This document shows, in pieces, positions 21,779-31,972 of a stretch of 64,000 bases of DNA. The DNA lies in NCBI GenBank assembly GCA_025531455.1, contig JAMYHL010000064.1, positions 1 to 64,000 on the forward strand, read 5' to 3'. The notes beneath the pieces are model-generated. The model was not told where the DNA came from and made no database searches. It saw only the letters and a program-made list of their open reading frames with translations. The stretch's first letter is position 1, and every line of letters begins with the position of its first letter. Both the position numbers and the translations under genes were made by a program. This stretch comes from Apiotrichum sp. Y4204 (Eukaryota; Basidiomycota; Tremellomycetes; Trichosporonales; Trichosporonaceae).

Positions 21779-23998
21779 CTTTTTGGCCAGTTCTTCGCCG
21801 CGCTGGCCGTCCTGGCCACCGGCGCGTTCGCGGCGGTGACGGACGAGATCTCGTCGGAGCTGCTGGGCTCGAGGGGTTCCGGCGATATCATCCAATGGAT
21901 GGCCATCCACAAAGGCCTTAGGGAGTTGGTAATCCGCGCTGAATATCATTGACATTTCAGTGAGACCGTTACCGGGAAGAAGATGCCCCAGTGGCGCATG
22001 GCCGACCCCCTGGACGCGGGGGTCAAAACGGGTTCAGTGGTCGACGATCCTCCCAACACGAACCGATTCGGCTTCAAGGCATACTGCTTCCCTCAGAAGA
22101 AGTCGCACTTTGACCCGGCTGTCGGCCCCGACGAGCGCTTCTGTCAGCGCTACTGGGTCCAGCCCAAGTGGTACAAGGAGGGCGGTCCCATTGTCATCTT
22201 CGATGTCGGTGAGTACGATATAGAAGCAACTAGAAGCAACACTAATGTCCAAGGTGAGCAGGCGGCCGACAACTTCATGCATGACAGTGGCATCTTTAGC
22301 CAGATTGCCAAGGCGCACGGCGGCCTGTCCATTGTCCTCGAGCATCGTTACTACGGCTGGTCGGTGCCGGTTGATGATCTTTCCACCGACAACATGCGCT
22401 GGCTCAACAATAAGGAGGCGCTCGAGGACTCGGCCCACTTTATTCGCACCTGGGAGCCGACTCCCGATATCAAGCTCAACATCTCAAGCCCCAGCGTCCT
22501 CCGCGCGGACAAGACTCCTTGGATTTACAACGGCGGTTCGTACCCCGGTGGTCGTACTTCCATGTTGCGCCAGAAGTACCCCGAGCTTGTGTTTGGCGGG
22601 ATTGCCTCGAGCGCCGTCACGTTTGCCAAGGTCGACTTCCCCGAGTACTACAATGCCCCAATGAACTATGGCCCCAAGGACTGCATCAACGTTATGAAGA
22701 AGGCGGTCGACTCGATCGACCGCATGCTCTTCATGCCCGAGCCTATCCCGACCCAGCTCAAGACCTACTTCGGCCTTCAGGACCTTAACAACGACGACTT
22801 TGCCGTTATCATCACCGACCAGGCCCGTGAGTTTTGCGTTCTTGCTCAAGCTGACAAACAAAGCCTACTGGCAGGCCAGCCACTCGTGGTTCGTCAACAG
22901 CTGGTGCCCGAACATTACTGTGCCTGCCGAGGGTACCACCATCGGCAACAACGTCACCATGTAGGTCGAACCCCACATCGACACTGACATGTAGTATTCC
23001 CGAGGTCGCTGCCTACCAGCGCTGGGTCAGGAAGAACGTTGTCGATGCGTGCAAGGGCAGCATCTATGAGGTGCGTTTTGGGCTCGACCACAGTTAACGA
23101 CAGTGCTATGGGGACTACTGGGGATCATTCGCTCTGACGGACCTGAGCCAGACCTGGCGTCTGTGGCTGTGGCAGGGTGAGTTTCTCGTAGTCGACACTG
23201 CTGACAACAGTCTGCACCGAGTGGGGTTACTTCCAGACCGGCGGCCGCATCGGTCAAGACCACATCGTTTCCATGCACAAGAGCCTTTCATACGTCCACA
23301 ACCAGTGCACAATGGCGTTCCCTCCGGGACAGCACTTCCAGATCCCGTTGTGGCCCAACGTCGACGAGATAAACCAGTACGGCGGGCTGGACGCAAAGTA
23401 CGACCGTCTTGGCTTTATCGATGGCGAGGTCGACTGCTGGCGTTGGGTTACGCCCAACTCGCCCATCGCCAAGCCGCGCGAGAACACCATCCAGCAGCCC
23501 GACTTCATCGTCTCTGGCGGCAACCACTGCCCCGACACCTGGGTCCAAACTACGGAGTCTGCCCAACTCAAGGAGGTGCACAACTTCACCATCACGGCTG
23601 TTGGAGAGTGGCTCAAGCAGTTCAAGCCGTCTGGGGGCAACAGCATCAGCACCACTAGCACCAGCAGCACAACCTCTATCACCAGCAGCACAACTTCTAT
23701 CACCAGCAGCACAACCTCTATCACCAGCAGCACAACCACCTCGAGAGCGACCTCGAGCCGCGCTGTTCCTACGACGACCACTCGCCCGGGAGGCCACGGC
23801 AATGGCCACGGAAACGGCCATGGCAACGGCAACGGTCACGGAAACGGAAACGGCCACGGCAACGGCAACGGACACGGACATGGCAATGGCAACGGCCACG
23901 GTAACGGCAATGGTAATGGTCATGGGAAGGACAAGGGTAAAGACAAGGGCAAGGACAAGCACAAGAACGAGCGCCGCCGCCTCAACCATGACCACTAG
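21779..23998 (+). CDS. Secreted S28-family serine peptidase (Pro-X carboxypeptidase type) with His/Gly/Asn repeat tail
   Basis: Seven exons: 21779-21928, 21965-22208, 22254-22826, 22864-22960, 22995-23070, 23104-23176 and 23211-23998, giving 666 residues. A signal peptide covers residues 1-19 (MLFGQFFAALAVLATGAFA). Family landmarks are the QRYWVQPKWYKEGGP N-terminal strand, the nucleophile Ser227 in GGSYPGG, WQVCTEWGYFQTG, a probable Asp479 in GEVDCWRW and His510 in SGGNHCPDTW. S28 enzymes cut after proline-containing ends in acidic compartments or outside the cell. After the catalytic domain come a Thr/Ser linker of 7-residue repeats, a long HGNG repeat and a Lys/Asp-rich end. The intron 1 acceptor is least certain: TGAG at 21961-21964 keeps frame, while the better-looking TTTCAG just before it does not. 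An in-frame ATG at 21707 would add 24 residues before the signal peptide. Confidence 0.9.
23660..23737 (+). repeat. 21-nt coding tandem repeat (Thr/Ser linker)
   Basis: About 3.7 copies of a 21-nt unit beginning ACCAGCAGCACAACCTCTAT, with a one-base difference in copy two. It encodes TSSTTSI repeats between the peptidase domain and its tail. Confidence 0.9.
23793..23928 (+). repeat. 6-to-12-nt coding repeat encoding HGNG/GNGN tail
   Basis: Imperfect repeats of GGC CAC GGA AAC and GGC AAC give a run of about 45 residues made only of His, Gly and Asn. Codon use varies between copies, which suggests selection for the residues and not a recent slippage event. Confidence 0.85.
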
Positions 23999-25080
23999 TC
24001 TGGCAAGCAAACCCCTTTGGATATTGAATGGAAATAAATGAAGCTTCGCTTAGCTCAAAGCGCGATTGACTTGTAGTGGAGTGATCAGATGAAAGGTTGT
24101 TGAACGCGTCATAGTGAACAGGCACAGCATCGCTTGCTCCGTCCGTCGGGATACGTCTAGGCGAGACGTGAGCTACCGCGAGGGAGGGGAATACATGAGG
24201 ATCACGGACTGTTTAAGCTACATAAGTGTTGGCTTTGAGTGATGGTTTGAGGCAGCAGCGGCGGCTGAACAGACGCAACCTCGCACAACGCGTCCCACAC
24301 TCTCAAGCTTACTGACTGTCGATGACAGTGCCAGCCCACGATTTACGTCATCGCGTCAAGTCCAGGCCCAGAACGGGGTGCGGCGTGCGCTGCGTACTTT
24401 CCGGCCTGGATTATGATAAAAGGGTGCTGCGATAAGAGGGTGGCCGGATCATGCGGCAGACCAATAAGGAGTGTGGAGTCAGTATCCTGCGTGCTTGGTG
24501 GGCTAGCGGAGGGTGCCTGCTTCTATACAGCCAGTGGGTGATGCGGTAGTCGGATGTACACATTTCGGAGTCGGTTTCCGCGCCGGATTCGAACCCCGGC
24601 GCACAATTCCAGTGCTCTGCTGAAAAGGACAGGAAGGATTGGGCGGAGACGGAAAATGATGTTTCGGAGACTGTCGTCAAAGGTGACTCCGTCGGGAGAT
24701 GCTGTGTCCCGAACAAGAGATCGGTCATGGAACGCGGTACTCTATGACTCTGCGAGAGTTGCATGTTCGTCAAGCAACGGTTTCTGTCCTCGCCTCGCAT
24801 TGTCAAACGATCTGGGTCTCGGGTCTGAGTTTTGGGTTGTAGGACTTGGGATTTGAGTCTTGGATCTGGCTCTTGCGTCTGGGTCTTGAATCTGGGTCTT
24901 GAGTCTTAAATCTGGGTCTCAAGTCTAGGTCTTGCATCTGGAGTCACAAGCGCAGTTGGCGTAAGCCGCGAGCGACGGATTCAGAAGAGCCCACCCAAAG
25001 CTCGAGCTGACCCCGTCGCCATCATGCGCAAACTACAGACCTCGACGCCCTCGATGCGAAGCGCAGTTTGTCTTCGTGGC
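23999..25080. other. Intergenic region between peptidase gene and first tRNA
   Basis: No gene seen. Holds the 3' end of the peptidase gene and the degenerate minisatellite at 24811-24945. Confidence 0.4.
24811..24945. repeat. Degenerate minisatellite of TCTGGGTCT-type units
   Basis: About ten imperfect units of roughly 12-14 nt built on TCTGGGTCTTGAG. Copies differ by one to three bases, so the array is old. Confidence 0.7.
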
Positions 25081-25196
25081 GGGCGTGTAGCTCAGTTGAT
25101 AGAGCGTGTCATTAGCAGGAGCCCCGAGAGCCTCGAGCCTCGAGCCTCGAGCTTCCTATCTTGACAAGGTCTTTGGTTCGATTCCTAACTCGTCCA
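25081..25196 (+). tRNA. tRNA-Ala(AGC) with 43-nt intron
   Basis: Acceptor GGGCGTG pairs with CTCGTCC and contains the G3:U70 pair that identifies alanine tRNA. The anticodon stem is TGTCA/TGACA and the loop TTAGCA-T gives anticodon AGC. The intron 25118-25160 interrupts after position 37 and carries three CCTCGAG copies. The T arm is TTTGG/CCTAA with TTCGATT. A TTTTT terminator lies about 30 nt downstream. Confidence 0.9.
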
Positions 25197-25771
25197 TTCT
25201 AGCTGCTGGTAACGGCTAGTTCTGTTTTTCTGATTGCGAAAATGGATGCGGAACGTCGGAAGGTAAAAGGCGAAGTCTCGTGAAGAATTGCCAGAGGGCG
25301 TCCAGAGGTCAAACAAACCTCCCACACCCCGCCCTGCGTGGAATTTTCAAGCGCATTCTTGTGTATATTCTCGGGGAGAGAGCACATGTAAAACATGAAC
25401 GACATGCAGCATCGCACCGGCGTCAATACGGGAACCGAGACCTGTGTGACAGTGTCGTCAACCGCACACCTCGTTTGTCGCAATCTCTAACCAGCGGGTA
25501 CTGTAAGCGACCTCTGACTTCCCCCCCACCGGGTATGGCAACTCGGACTGTAAGCGGTACGTGTTCGTCGTCGAGCTGAGTTCCAGTTCGACAATTAAGC
25601 TTGTCGAACAACTCTGTCGTTCGCAACGACAACATCCAGGCACGGTCGCCATTTCTCATAGCTCAGCTGAGCACGTATATATGCCGACTTCAAGGTCTCT
25701 TCGCCGCCCTCTCCGCTTGTCTCTTTTCCATCGACAGCCAGCGACCGTGCGCCTAAAAACCGCTCTCCGTC
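25197..25771. other. Spacer between two tRNA-Ala genes
   Basis: Nothing beyond the Pol III T-run terminator just after the first tRNA is recognisable here. Confidence 0.35.
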
Positions 25772-25863
25772 GGGCGTGTAGCTCAGTTGGTAGAGCGTGT
25801 CATTAGCAAGAACAGGAACATCTTATCTTGACAAGGTCTTTGGTTCGATTCCTAACTCGTCCA
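25772..25863 (+). tRNA. tRNA-Ala(AGC) with 19-nt intron
   Basis: Same mature sequence as the copy at 25081 apart from a G for A in the D loop. Anticodon AGC at 25805-25807; intron 25809-25827 after position 37; G3:U70 present. A TTTTT run follows about 30 nt downstream. Confidence 0.92.
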
Positions 25864-27077
25864 GTACGCGCGTCGCGAGGCGCCGTGACTTTTTCTCTCG
25901 GCGTCGGAGGCGCCGTATGAGGTGACGGAGATGGGAAACCGATCGACCGAGCCAGCAGAGGCCGAGGCGGTTTGGTGTCGGAAGGATCGCGATGAACGAG
26001 GAGGGTACAGTAGGCCGAGACGTGGTCGACTGTGTGCTTGCGGTGAGTGCCTCTGACCTCCTGAACTTGCCCATGACGAGCAGGGCCACGGTTACTTTTC
26101 CTCATTATTGCGCGACGTCGAGGTCGCGTGGTTAGCTATATGCATTTGTCCTATCAGCGCCTGAAAGACCGAATAATTGCCAGCTGCGACGGTGCAATGC
26201 GAGAAAGACAGATCTCTTCTCGCGTGCAATCAGGCCTACAATCGCCTACAGTATGCGGCCGAAATCAGTGGCCCAAACGCGCAACAAACGCCACGTTGTC
26301 GGCGCCGACGTCCAATTTTGAACGTCTGTAACTCTTCACATGAGGCCGCTCAAGTCGGAGGTGTGATGACGCTTATTCTGAAGACATGACACGAGCCTAG
26401 CCACTCATACCTGGCCAACTCACTTTTGCCGTGTTCTCAGGCCCTCACCTGCAGTACCTCCGACGTCGGGTCCTACCCGCACTTCCCCTTCTCGCTGCCC
26501 TTTCCATCCAATGCGGCCTGGCAGAAGGATGGGATACGGCCCCCGATCCCCATCACCGACGAAAGGGCGTGGCAGGGCCTCGCGGATACGACGCCGATCC
26601 AACGGCGTCTCAGTGGGATGTGTGTCTGGGAATTTACGGATGGGTGAGGTGGGATGTCATGCAGGCGGCCACGGCGTTAGGGGTGGGCGTCAGGAACGTC
26701 ATGAATGGAGACGATGATGTTCGGCGCGCAAGTTTATCTGATCATCAGTGATGCATCTCTCGTGCTCTGGTCGCCGTGGTGAGTCGCACTCGCGACTAGC
26801 CTAGTCGCAGTGAGGCGTCCGGGGCACCTTCGAACTGGCTACCACATTTTCGAGATCTTGTTTTGTATCTCAGTAAATGGCTGATTGTTTATCCGCGTGT
26901 GCGAACCCAAGAGCAGTGATGGGGGATGAAGGATCGAGACTCGCGCTGTGTGTAGAGGTCATTTCGTCAGATGAGAATGGCCAACACAACATTAGACCCG
27001 ACCCCTCATCACTTCATATGTTCTCCCCCGAGCACATAATTCCCTTCCAACCAGCTCCCCTTCCTCCAGACACCAAG
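25864..27077. other. Intergenic region with one exon-like open stretch
   Basis: No firm gene. At 26441-26647 an open stretch follows a good acceptor (TTCTCAG) and reads like an exon, with AWQKDGIRPPIPITDERAWQ, ending in TGA. No start exon or homologue is recognised, so it is not called a gene. Confidence 0.35.
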
Positions 27078-27706
27078 ATGGCGACGACCCCGCCGGCGCA
27101 GCCCTGTTCCCTCTCCGAACGGTGGAACCTTCCCGGCATGTCGAACCCGCCGCTCTTGCACGTACGGCAGTGCGCGGCGTGCCGCCGCGTCCTGTGCTTT
27201 GAAATCCGGCGCCTTCTCACCAACTCTGTGGCGATCATCGTACGTGTTCCTACCCACCCGCCTGTCAATGTTAATCCCAGCTCGCGGCAACGAATGGGTT
27301 CGGCCTAATCGGCTCCGTCGCCCTCCTCATGTATTACCGCCAGGTCCTCTCCGTGCTCCATCAGCTGAATTATGCCATTTTCGCGGAAAAGAACTTTACT
27401 GTTATCGGGCCGCTATCGCCTCTACTCCTCGACCCGGTGCGCCCGGCCCTGCGCGAGTTCACCGACGAGGAGCTCACGGACATTGCGGCCGCGACGTCCC
27501 CCGGCTGGACTGCCCCCGGCATCACGGGCGCGGATCGCGTAAATGCGAGGCGTATCGCCCTCGTCTACGAGTACAAGGTCGTCATTGCGCGGCGCGTGCG
27601 CATGATCGCGGCGAACATCTACCCCCCCGACGAGATCAGCACTTACGAGACCCTGTGGAACTTTGCCATCGGGACGTCCGACATTATCCTGACGCCAGAG
27701 CTTTGA
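27078..27706 (+). CDS. Small predicted membrane protein, unknown function
   Basis: Two exons, 27078-27239 and 27281-27706 (41-nt intron, GT-AG, phase 0), giving 195 residues. Residues 45-76 form one hydrophobic segment across the splice junction (NSVAIILAATNGFGLIGSV, then ALLMYYRQ). The N-terminal part has CAAC, possibly part of a metal site or just two cysteines. The C-terminal two thirds are helical and acidic, ending TSDIILTPEL. The ATG at 27078 has a strong context (AAGATGG); an in-frame ATG at 27018 would add 20 residues. The clean intron joining two compatible frames supports a real gene. I do not recognise the family. Confidence 0.65.
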
Positions 27707-28170
27707 CGGGCGCCCCCCGGGGGCATCAGACGTTAGTCAAGTTAGGTTAGATATGTATTGTTGTGCAGGGGTTTGCAGCCCAAGTATCCGCTGTTCAGTG
27801 CACTGCGTCCTGGACAATCTGAGGACGGCAATAATGGCGTGGGACGCCGAATAAAATCCCAACAGCCACGTCGCCTCCGCGAAGACTGTACCATGACGGA
27901 GAAAGTGGTCGACTGTCAGCACCATATTGTGTAATCGCTCTCTGTCCTGGTTCTTTGGGAAAGAGAGTTCCGAGTGTTGGGGTCGAGATTTGTTTTCTAA
28001 AGTGTGTTCCTCAAGGGCATGAATAACAAGCGAAAGGAACCGTTCTCACCGCATAATGAGTTGAGCAGCTCCTCAGCTCGTTTAAAAATTCCAGACCTCC
28101 GTCAAGAACAAAAAAGAAAACCATGGAAAAGAAGAAAATTCCAAAAAATCTTGAAAAAATACAAAAACAT
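27707..28170. other. Intergenic region
   Basis: No gene recognised; AT-richer towards the right end, just beyond the 3' end of the minus-strand tRNA-Asp gene. Confidence 0.35.
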
Positions 28171-28260
28171 CTTCCTGACGGAGAATCGAACTCCGATCTC
28201 CCGCGGTCAACGTGATTACTTAATGACAAGCGAGCATACTAGCCGTTATACGATCAGGAA
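28171..28260 (-). tRNA. tRNA-Asp(GTC) with 18-nt intron
   Basis: Acceptor TTCCTGA pairs perfectly with TCAGGAA, with discriminator G. The anticodon stem is CTCGC/GCGGG and loop TTGTCA-C gives anticodon GTC. The intron is 28206-28223, after position 37. The T arm is CGGAG/CTCCG with TTCGATT. A-rich plus-strand sequence to its left supplies T runs downstream of the gene. Confidence 0.9.
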
Positions 28261-28894
28261 ATTGTTATTTTACAAACGAACGTCTCGGCCGGGACCGGAC
28301 AAACCCGCCGCCGTCGACCGGAGAATCGCTCGTGGTGTCGAGTAAAGGCATAGCACTGCTTCAAGATTGCGGCGAGAGGGTGCTGCATTAGTAGGGCAGT
28401 TGTATGTCACATAAGTGAGGAGAAAGGGACATTTCTCGGTGGTAAAAATGGTCAAAAACTGGTGGACCGTTCGGGTCGTGTCGGTTCGAAGTTCGAGAGG
28501 ATGCCGACTGCCCGTTGACCGGCTTCCGATCATCTAAGGCGGATACATCAGTGGATAATCCAACGGGTGATCACAGAGAGAGTAGGAACTGTATTCGTCC
28601 ATCTGCCTTGTGTGACGTCGGCAGCTCGAGTGGACGACGGCCGGTCCGAAACGGCCGTCTCACAGGTTTCGAGCCAAACGCGCAAAGCCAGGACCCGGAG
28701 GAGAGCTTGAAGTAATGATCGCTTGCAGCTCAGTAGACAACTAGGACTGTCAATCCGGGAAATCTGGTCCGACGGCGGGTGGTCCGCCTTGAGGAGCAGG
28801 GTGCGAAGTTAGAGATTAGAAAACGTGAAAATTCCTGAGATTCAAACTCGCTCCTGCCGCTCGAACAGTAAAAGGGTATCGCCATTCGGCGCTG
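28261..28894. other. Spacer between two tRNA-Asp genes
   Basis: Nothing recognisable. Confidence 0.35.
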
Positions 28895-28983
28895 CTCTCA
28901 ATCGGAGAATTGAACTCCGGTCTCCCGCGTTCACGCTGTTCGGCGATGACAAGCGAGCATACTAGCCACTATACGAATTGAGA
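28895..28983 (-). tRNA. tRNA-Asp(GTC) with 17-nt intron and a different acceptor stem
   Basis: Acceptor TCTCAAT pairs perfectly with ATTGAGA, discriminator G. Anticodon stem CTCGC/GCGGG and anticodon GTC match the copy at 28171. The intron is 28930-28946. The T loop is TTCAATT instead of TTCGATT. The acceptor stem shares almost no pairs with the neighbouring Asp gene, with full compensation on both sides. Confidence 0.85.
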
Positions 28984-29315
28984 TTGCTGAACGGGTCGCG
29001 AGTGGCATGCTCGGGACGCGATGGGAAAAATGAGACATTGACGCGACGGTGGAACCTCCATATGGAACAAGGCGGTCAGTCACCGAGCCATTGTGATGAT
29101 ATGATGACATGTAAGCTCAAGCGGCGTGAGATGCGACTGCGGTTGTCACGAGGAAAGACAGCGGCAAGATGACCGGTCCCCATTGTCTGCCTCCCACAGT
29201 GATCTCGACCTCCCCGATCTTCCATGCCCATTTCTGCGAGATCCAGAGTCTGAACAATGCCCGCGTTGATGTCTGAACATCGAAAAAGGAGACCGGCTCG
29301 CGTTCGCTTGCCGAC
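28984..29315. other. Spacer between tRNA-Asp and tRNA-Ala genes
   Basis: Nothing recognisable. Confidence 0.35.
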
Positions 29316-29403
29316 TGGACGAGTTAGGAATCGAACCAAAGACCTTGTCAAGATAGGAGATGGTCCTGCTAATGACACGCTCTACCAACTGAGCTACACG
29401 CCC
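29316..29403 (-). tRNA. tRNA-Ala(AGC) with 15-nt intron
   Basis: The mature sequence matches the plus-strand copy at 25772, including G3:U70 and anticodon AGC. The intron 29352-29366 has no similarity in sequence or length to those of the other two AGC genes. Confidence 0.92.
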
Positions 29404-29785
29404 AATGGAAGACGCGTTTCGGCTGCGATCCCGCGCGCGTCGCGTCGGCGGAGCGCTCGTAGACGTGGAAAGCGAAAGGGAGATGGCGAATGGTGAAGAA
29501 AGGGAAGGGCGAGGATGGGTGAGGGTGGGTTTAGGGGCGGGTTGCTGGAGTAGGGGGCCGGTGGGGCGGGAGGACGTCCAAGCCAGATCGAAGATGATCA
29601 ACTATCTGCGCCCTAGCACCTCGTTCCATCCGTCCAAATACGTGTAGCGATCGCAATCGCAGGGCGTCTCTTCAAAAAGAACCGTAAGCCCCGAAAGATG
29701 GTTAATTAGACAGCATCGCCCGGAGGCTAGCCTGGTTATTCCGACAGAGTCGGCGGTTTCATCATCCGGCTCCTGCTGCTACTTG
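29404..29785. other. Spacer between two tRNA-Ala genes
   Basis: Nothing recognisable. Confidence 0.35.
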
Positions 29786-29858
29786 TGGACGAGTTCGGAA
29801 TCGAACCAAAGACCTTGTCAATGCAAATGACACGCTCTACCGACTGAGCTACACGCCC
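29786..29858 (-). tRNA. tRNA-Ala(TGC), no intron
   Basis: A 73-nt gene with the same acceptor, D and T arms as the AGC genes, except that the T stem has C-G in place of a T-A pair. The loop TTTGCAT gives anticodon TGC. It is the only intronless tRNA gene in the window and lies 180 nt downstream of the RPC37 stop codon on the same strand. Confidence 0.92.
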
Positions 29859-30038
29859 TGAGTATCTTCGGGTTTTGGTGGTGGCACCCAGGACCAGCAA
29901 GAGCGACGGCGAGGGCCGCAGAGGTGTCGTCGCTCTTGGAGTGTTAGGTTTGGTCAGCATGAGCAATGTTAGTGTTTGTGAGACCATGACGCGAATGCCC
30001 AGTGTATGTACATCTATCATCCCCCGTCACACATCCTC

Positions 30039-31347
30039 CTACTCGCGATCCAGAATGTCGAGCGGGCGGGAGACGCACTCGAGTCGTGTCCGCCGGTCCT
30101 CAGGGACGAGGAGGCGCTCGAGCGATTCGGTGACGCGCTCGTCGTCGACGCCGTCGTGCCACTCGTACGGCACCCACTTGTCCTCGTCCTCCTTCTGCGT
30201 CATGGCCCACATCTTGTTCCGGAAGTCCTTTATCGAGCCCGAGCCGTCGTTCTTCGGGTCGTCCTGGGGTCAGAGAGGGAACACCAAGATCAAGGGTCGG
30301 CGTTAAGTGATAGAGGTTGACAGAATAAGAATAATATGAGAAGTGGAAAGGGAGAGAGAGCAGGGTTCTGAGGAGGAAGCGGAAAGTGGAAAGGAATGGA
30401 GTGGGAGACCAGATGGAAAGTGGGAAATGGGAGGCGAGCGTGAGAAGTGGAAGTGAAGGCGATGGTGGGGATGGCAAAGTGAAAAAACAAAATACGCCTG
30501 AGACCAAACTCACAAGATGCTTTGGCATATCCTTACGCTGCGCAGCCTTCTTCTTCTCCTCCTCCTCTTCCAGCCTCGTCCCACGGCGGTTCTTGGCGTC
30601 GTAGTCGTCGACATACCCCAGCGCAGTGCGGAACTGGAGAACGCGAGACACGGGATGGAGGTGAAGCGCGCCTGGAGTCAGAAATCAAGAAACCAAGCAA
30701 GTCGGCGGGTGAACGGCTGGAAAGACGTAATCACCTAGCCTCGCCGACTCACCATCATGCACGATTCCAGAGTAATACAGCGCGCCGCCGGGAACCGGCA
30801 CCGGCTCGGAGCGGAGACGCATCTTGTCGCCCCACTTCTCGGGCACGGGTGCCTTCTTCTTCCCCCTCTCCTCCCCGTTCTCCTTCACATCCGGGGTGAA
30901 CCCCAGGTCTCGGGCCCGCTCGTCGCGCCACACCTTGGGGTCTCCGTCGACGGGCACCTCAATCTCGACGCGCCCCACGCCCTCCTTCACACGGGTGGTG
31001 ATGCGCTTCCCGCGGTCCGCTGCCCACTGCGGGACGCGGAGAGAGCGGTGCTGCAGCGGGTATTGGAAGAGTGTGAGGGCGGGGTGCAGGGCCGGCGACA
31101 TGTACACAGGCAGGGTGGAGACGACCTCGTCGTCCTCGTCGTCCATGTCGGCGAGATTCGGGAGGGGCGGGGATGGCACGCGTGGCGGGGGCTCCGGGTG
31201 TTCCGAGTCTGGGAGGAAGAGCGTTGATGGGCCGGGAACGTCGCGCGGGGCCGCCATTGATGCGGCGGAGAGGACCTCGGCGTGTTCTTGGGGGAGAATC
31301 GAGTCGGCCACTGCCACGATTGGTGGTGAGGAGGGAGACTCAGCCAT
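30039..31347 (-). CDS. RPC37: RNA polymerase III subunit Rpc37 (RPC5/Sin-like family)
   Basis: Three exons: 31347-30753, 30671-30514 and 30263-30039 (introns of 81 and 250 nt), 325 residues. After an acidic N-terminus (DMDDEDDEVVSTLPVYMSP) comes the family signature: a beta strand ending in LFQYPLQHR, then RVEIEVPVD, ALYYSGIVHDG, and ALHLHPVSRVLQFRTALGYV joined across the first intron. A Lys/Glu helix follows, then the C-terminal DFRNKMWAMTQKEDEDKWVP. In yeast this subunit pairs with Rpc53 through a TFIIF-like fold and helps termination and re-initiation on tRNA and 5S genes. The yeast protein has 282 residues, so length fits. The neighbours on one side are four minus-strand tRNA genes. Confidence 0.85.
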
Positions 31348-31972
31348 CTTAGAGGATGATAGAAGGGGCGTGGGAACAAGAATGGATCGGCGGCGGTATG
31401 GATGGATGGGAGCGAGAAGATTGACTGTCGATGGCGGGGAGATCGGCGGCCACGAAAGAAGCAGTTAAGCCTGGACACCGTTTTCAAACAGAGAGGCAGA
31501 TGGCCGGAGAGGAAAGCAGTCCAAGTCAGCGGCTTTATTGGCTGATCCTTGTTGTTCTGGTCGTTGAGCTCGTCCTCGGAGCTGGCGTCGAGTGCTGGAT
31601 GGATGGCAAGCAATGTTATTTTGACAGTTTCAAGATTTCCGGCGATGGCCAGCGGATGCGAAGATTTCTGAAATGGTAAGTGCCATTAGCGGAACCAAAA
31701 ACCATCCTAATGGCCGCCCTACGTCATCACAAATCCAATTAGAACGGGCAAGATGGGTCGTAATTGAGCTCGTGGCCTCGTGGTTTATCTATCTCGTGCA
31801 TAAATGGTACATATTCTAGCAGCAGGAATGGATCGTTGATGGGCTCGCATGCAGCATGCGAGGTATGACGAGTGGCAGGGCCCCAGCTGCGCTGCAGAAT
31901 GGAATCTCCTCCCGCTCGCCGCCATGTTTTCAGTCGTGTCTATATCCGTGGTCCCACTCTCACTCCCACTCT
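31348..31972. other. Promoter and leader of RPC37, 3' end of desaturase gene
   Basis: On the minus strand 31348-31683 (336 nt) contains no ATG and is probably leader of RPC37. The remainder to 31972 is promoter and the 3' flank of the desaturase gene. No gene seen. Confidence 0.4.

Noticed and set aside
24575..24620. GTTCGAATCC-like B box on the minus strand, suggesting a tRNA
   Set aside because: The T stem has a mismatch and no acceptor, D or anticodon arm can be drawn around it.
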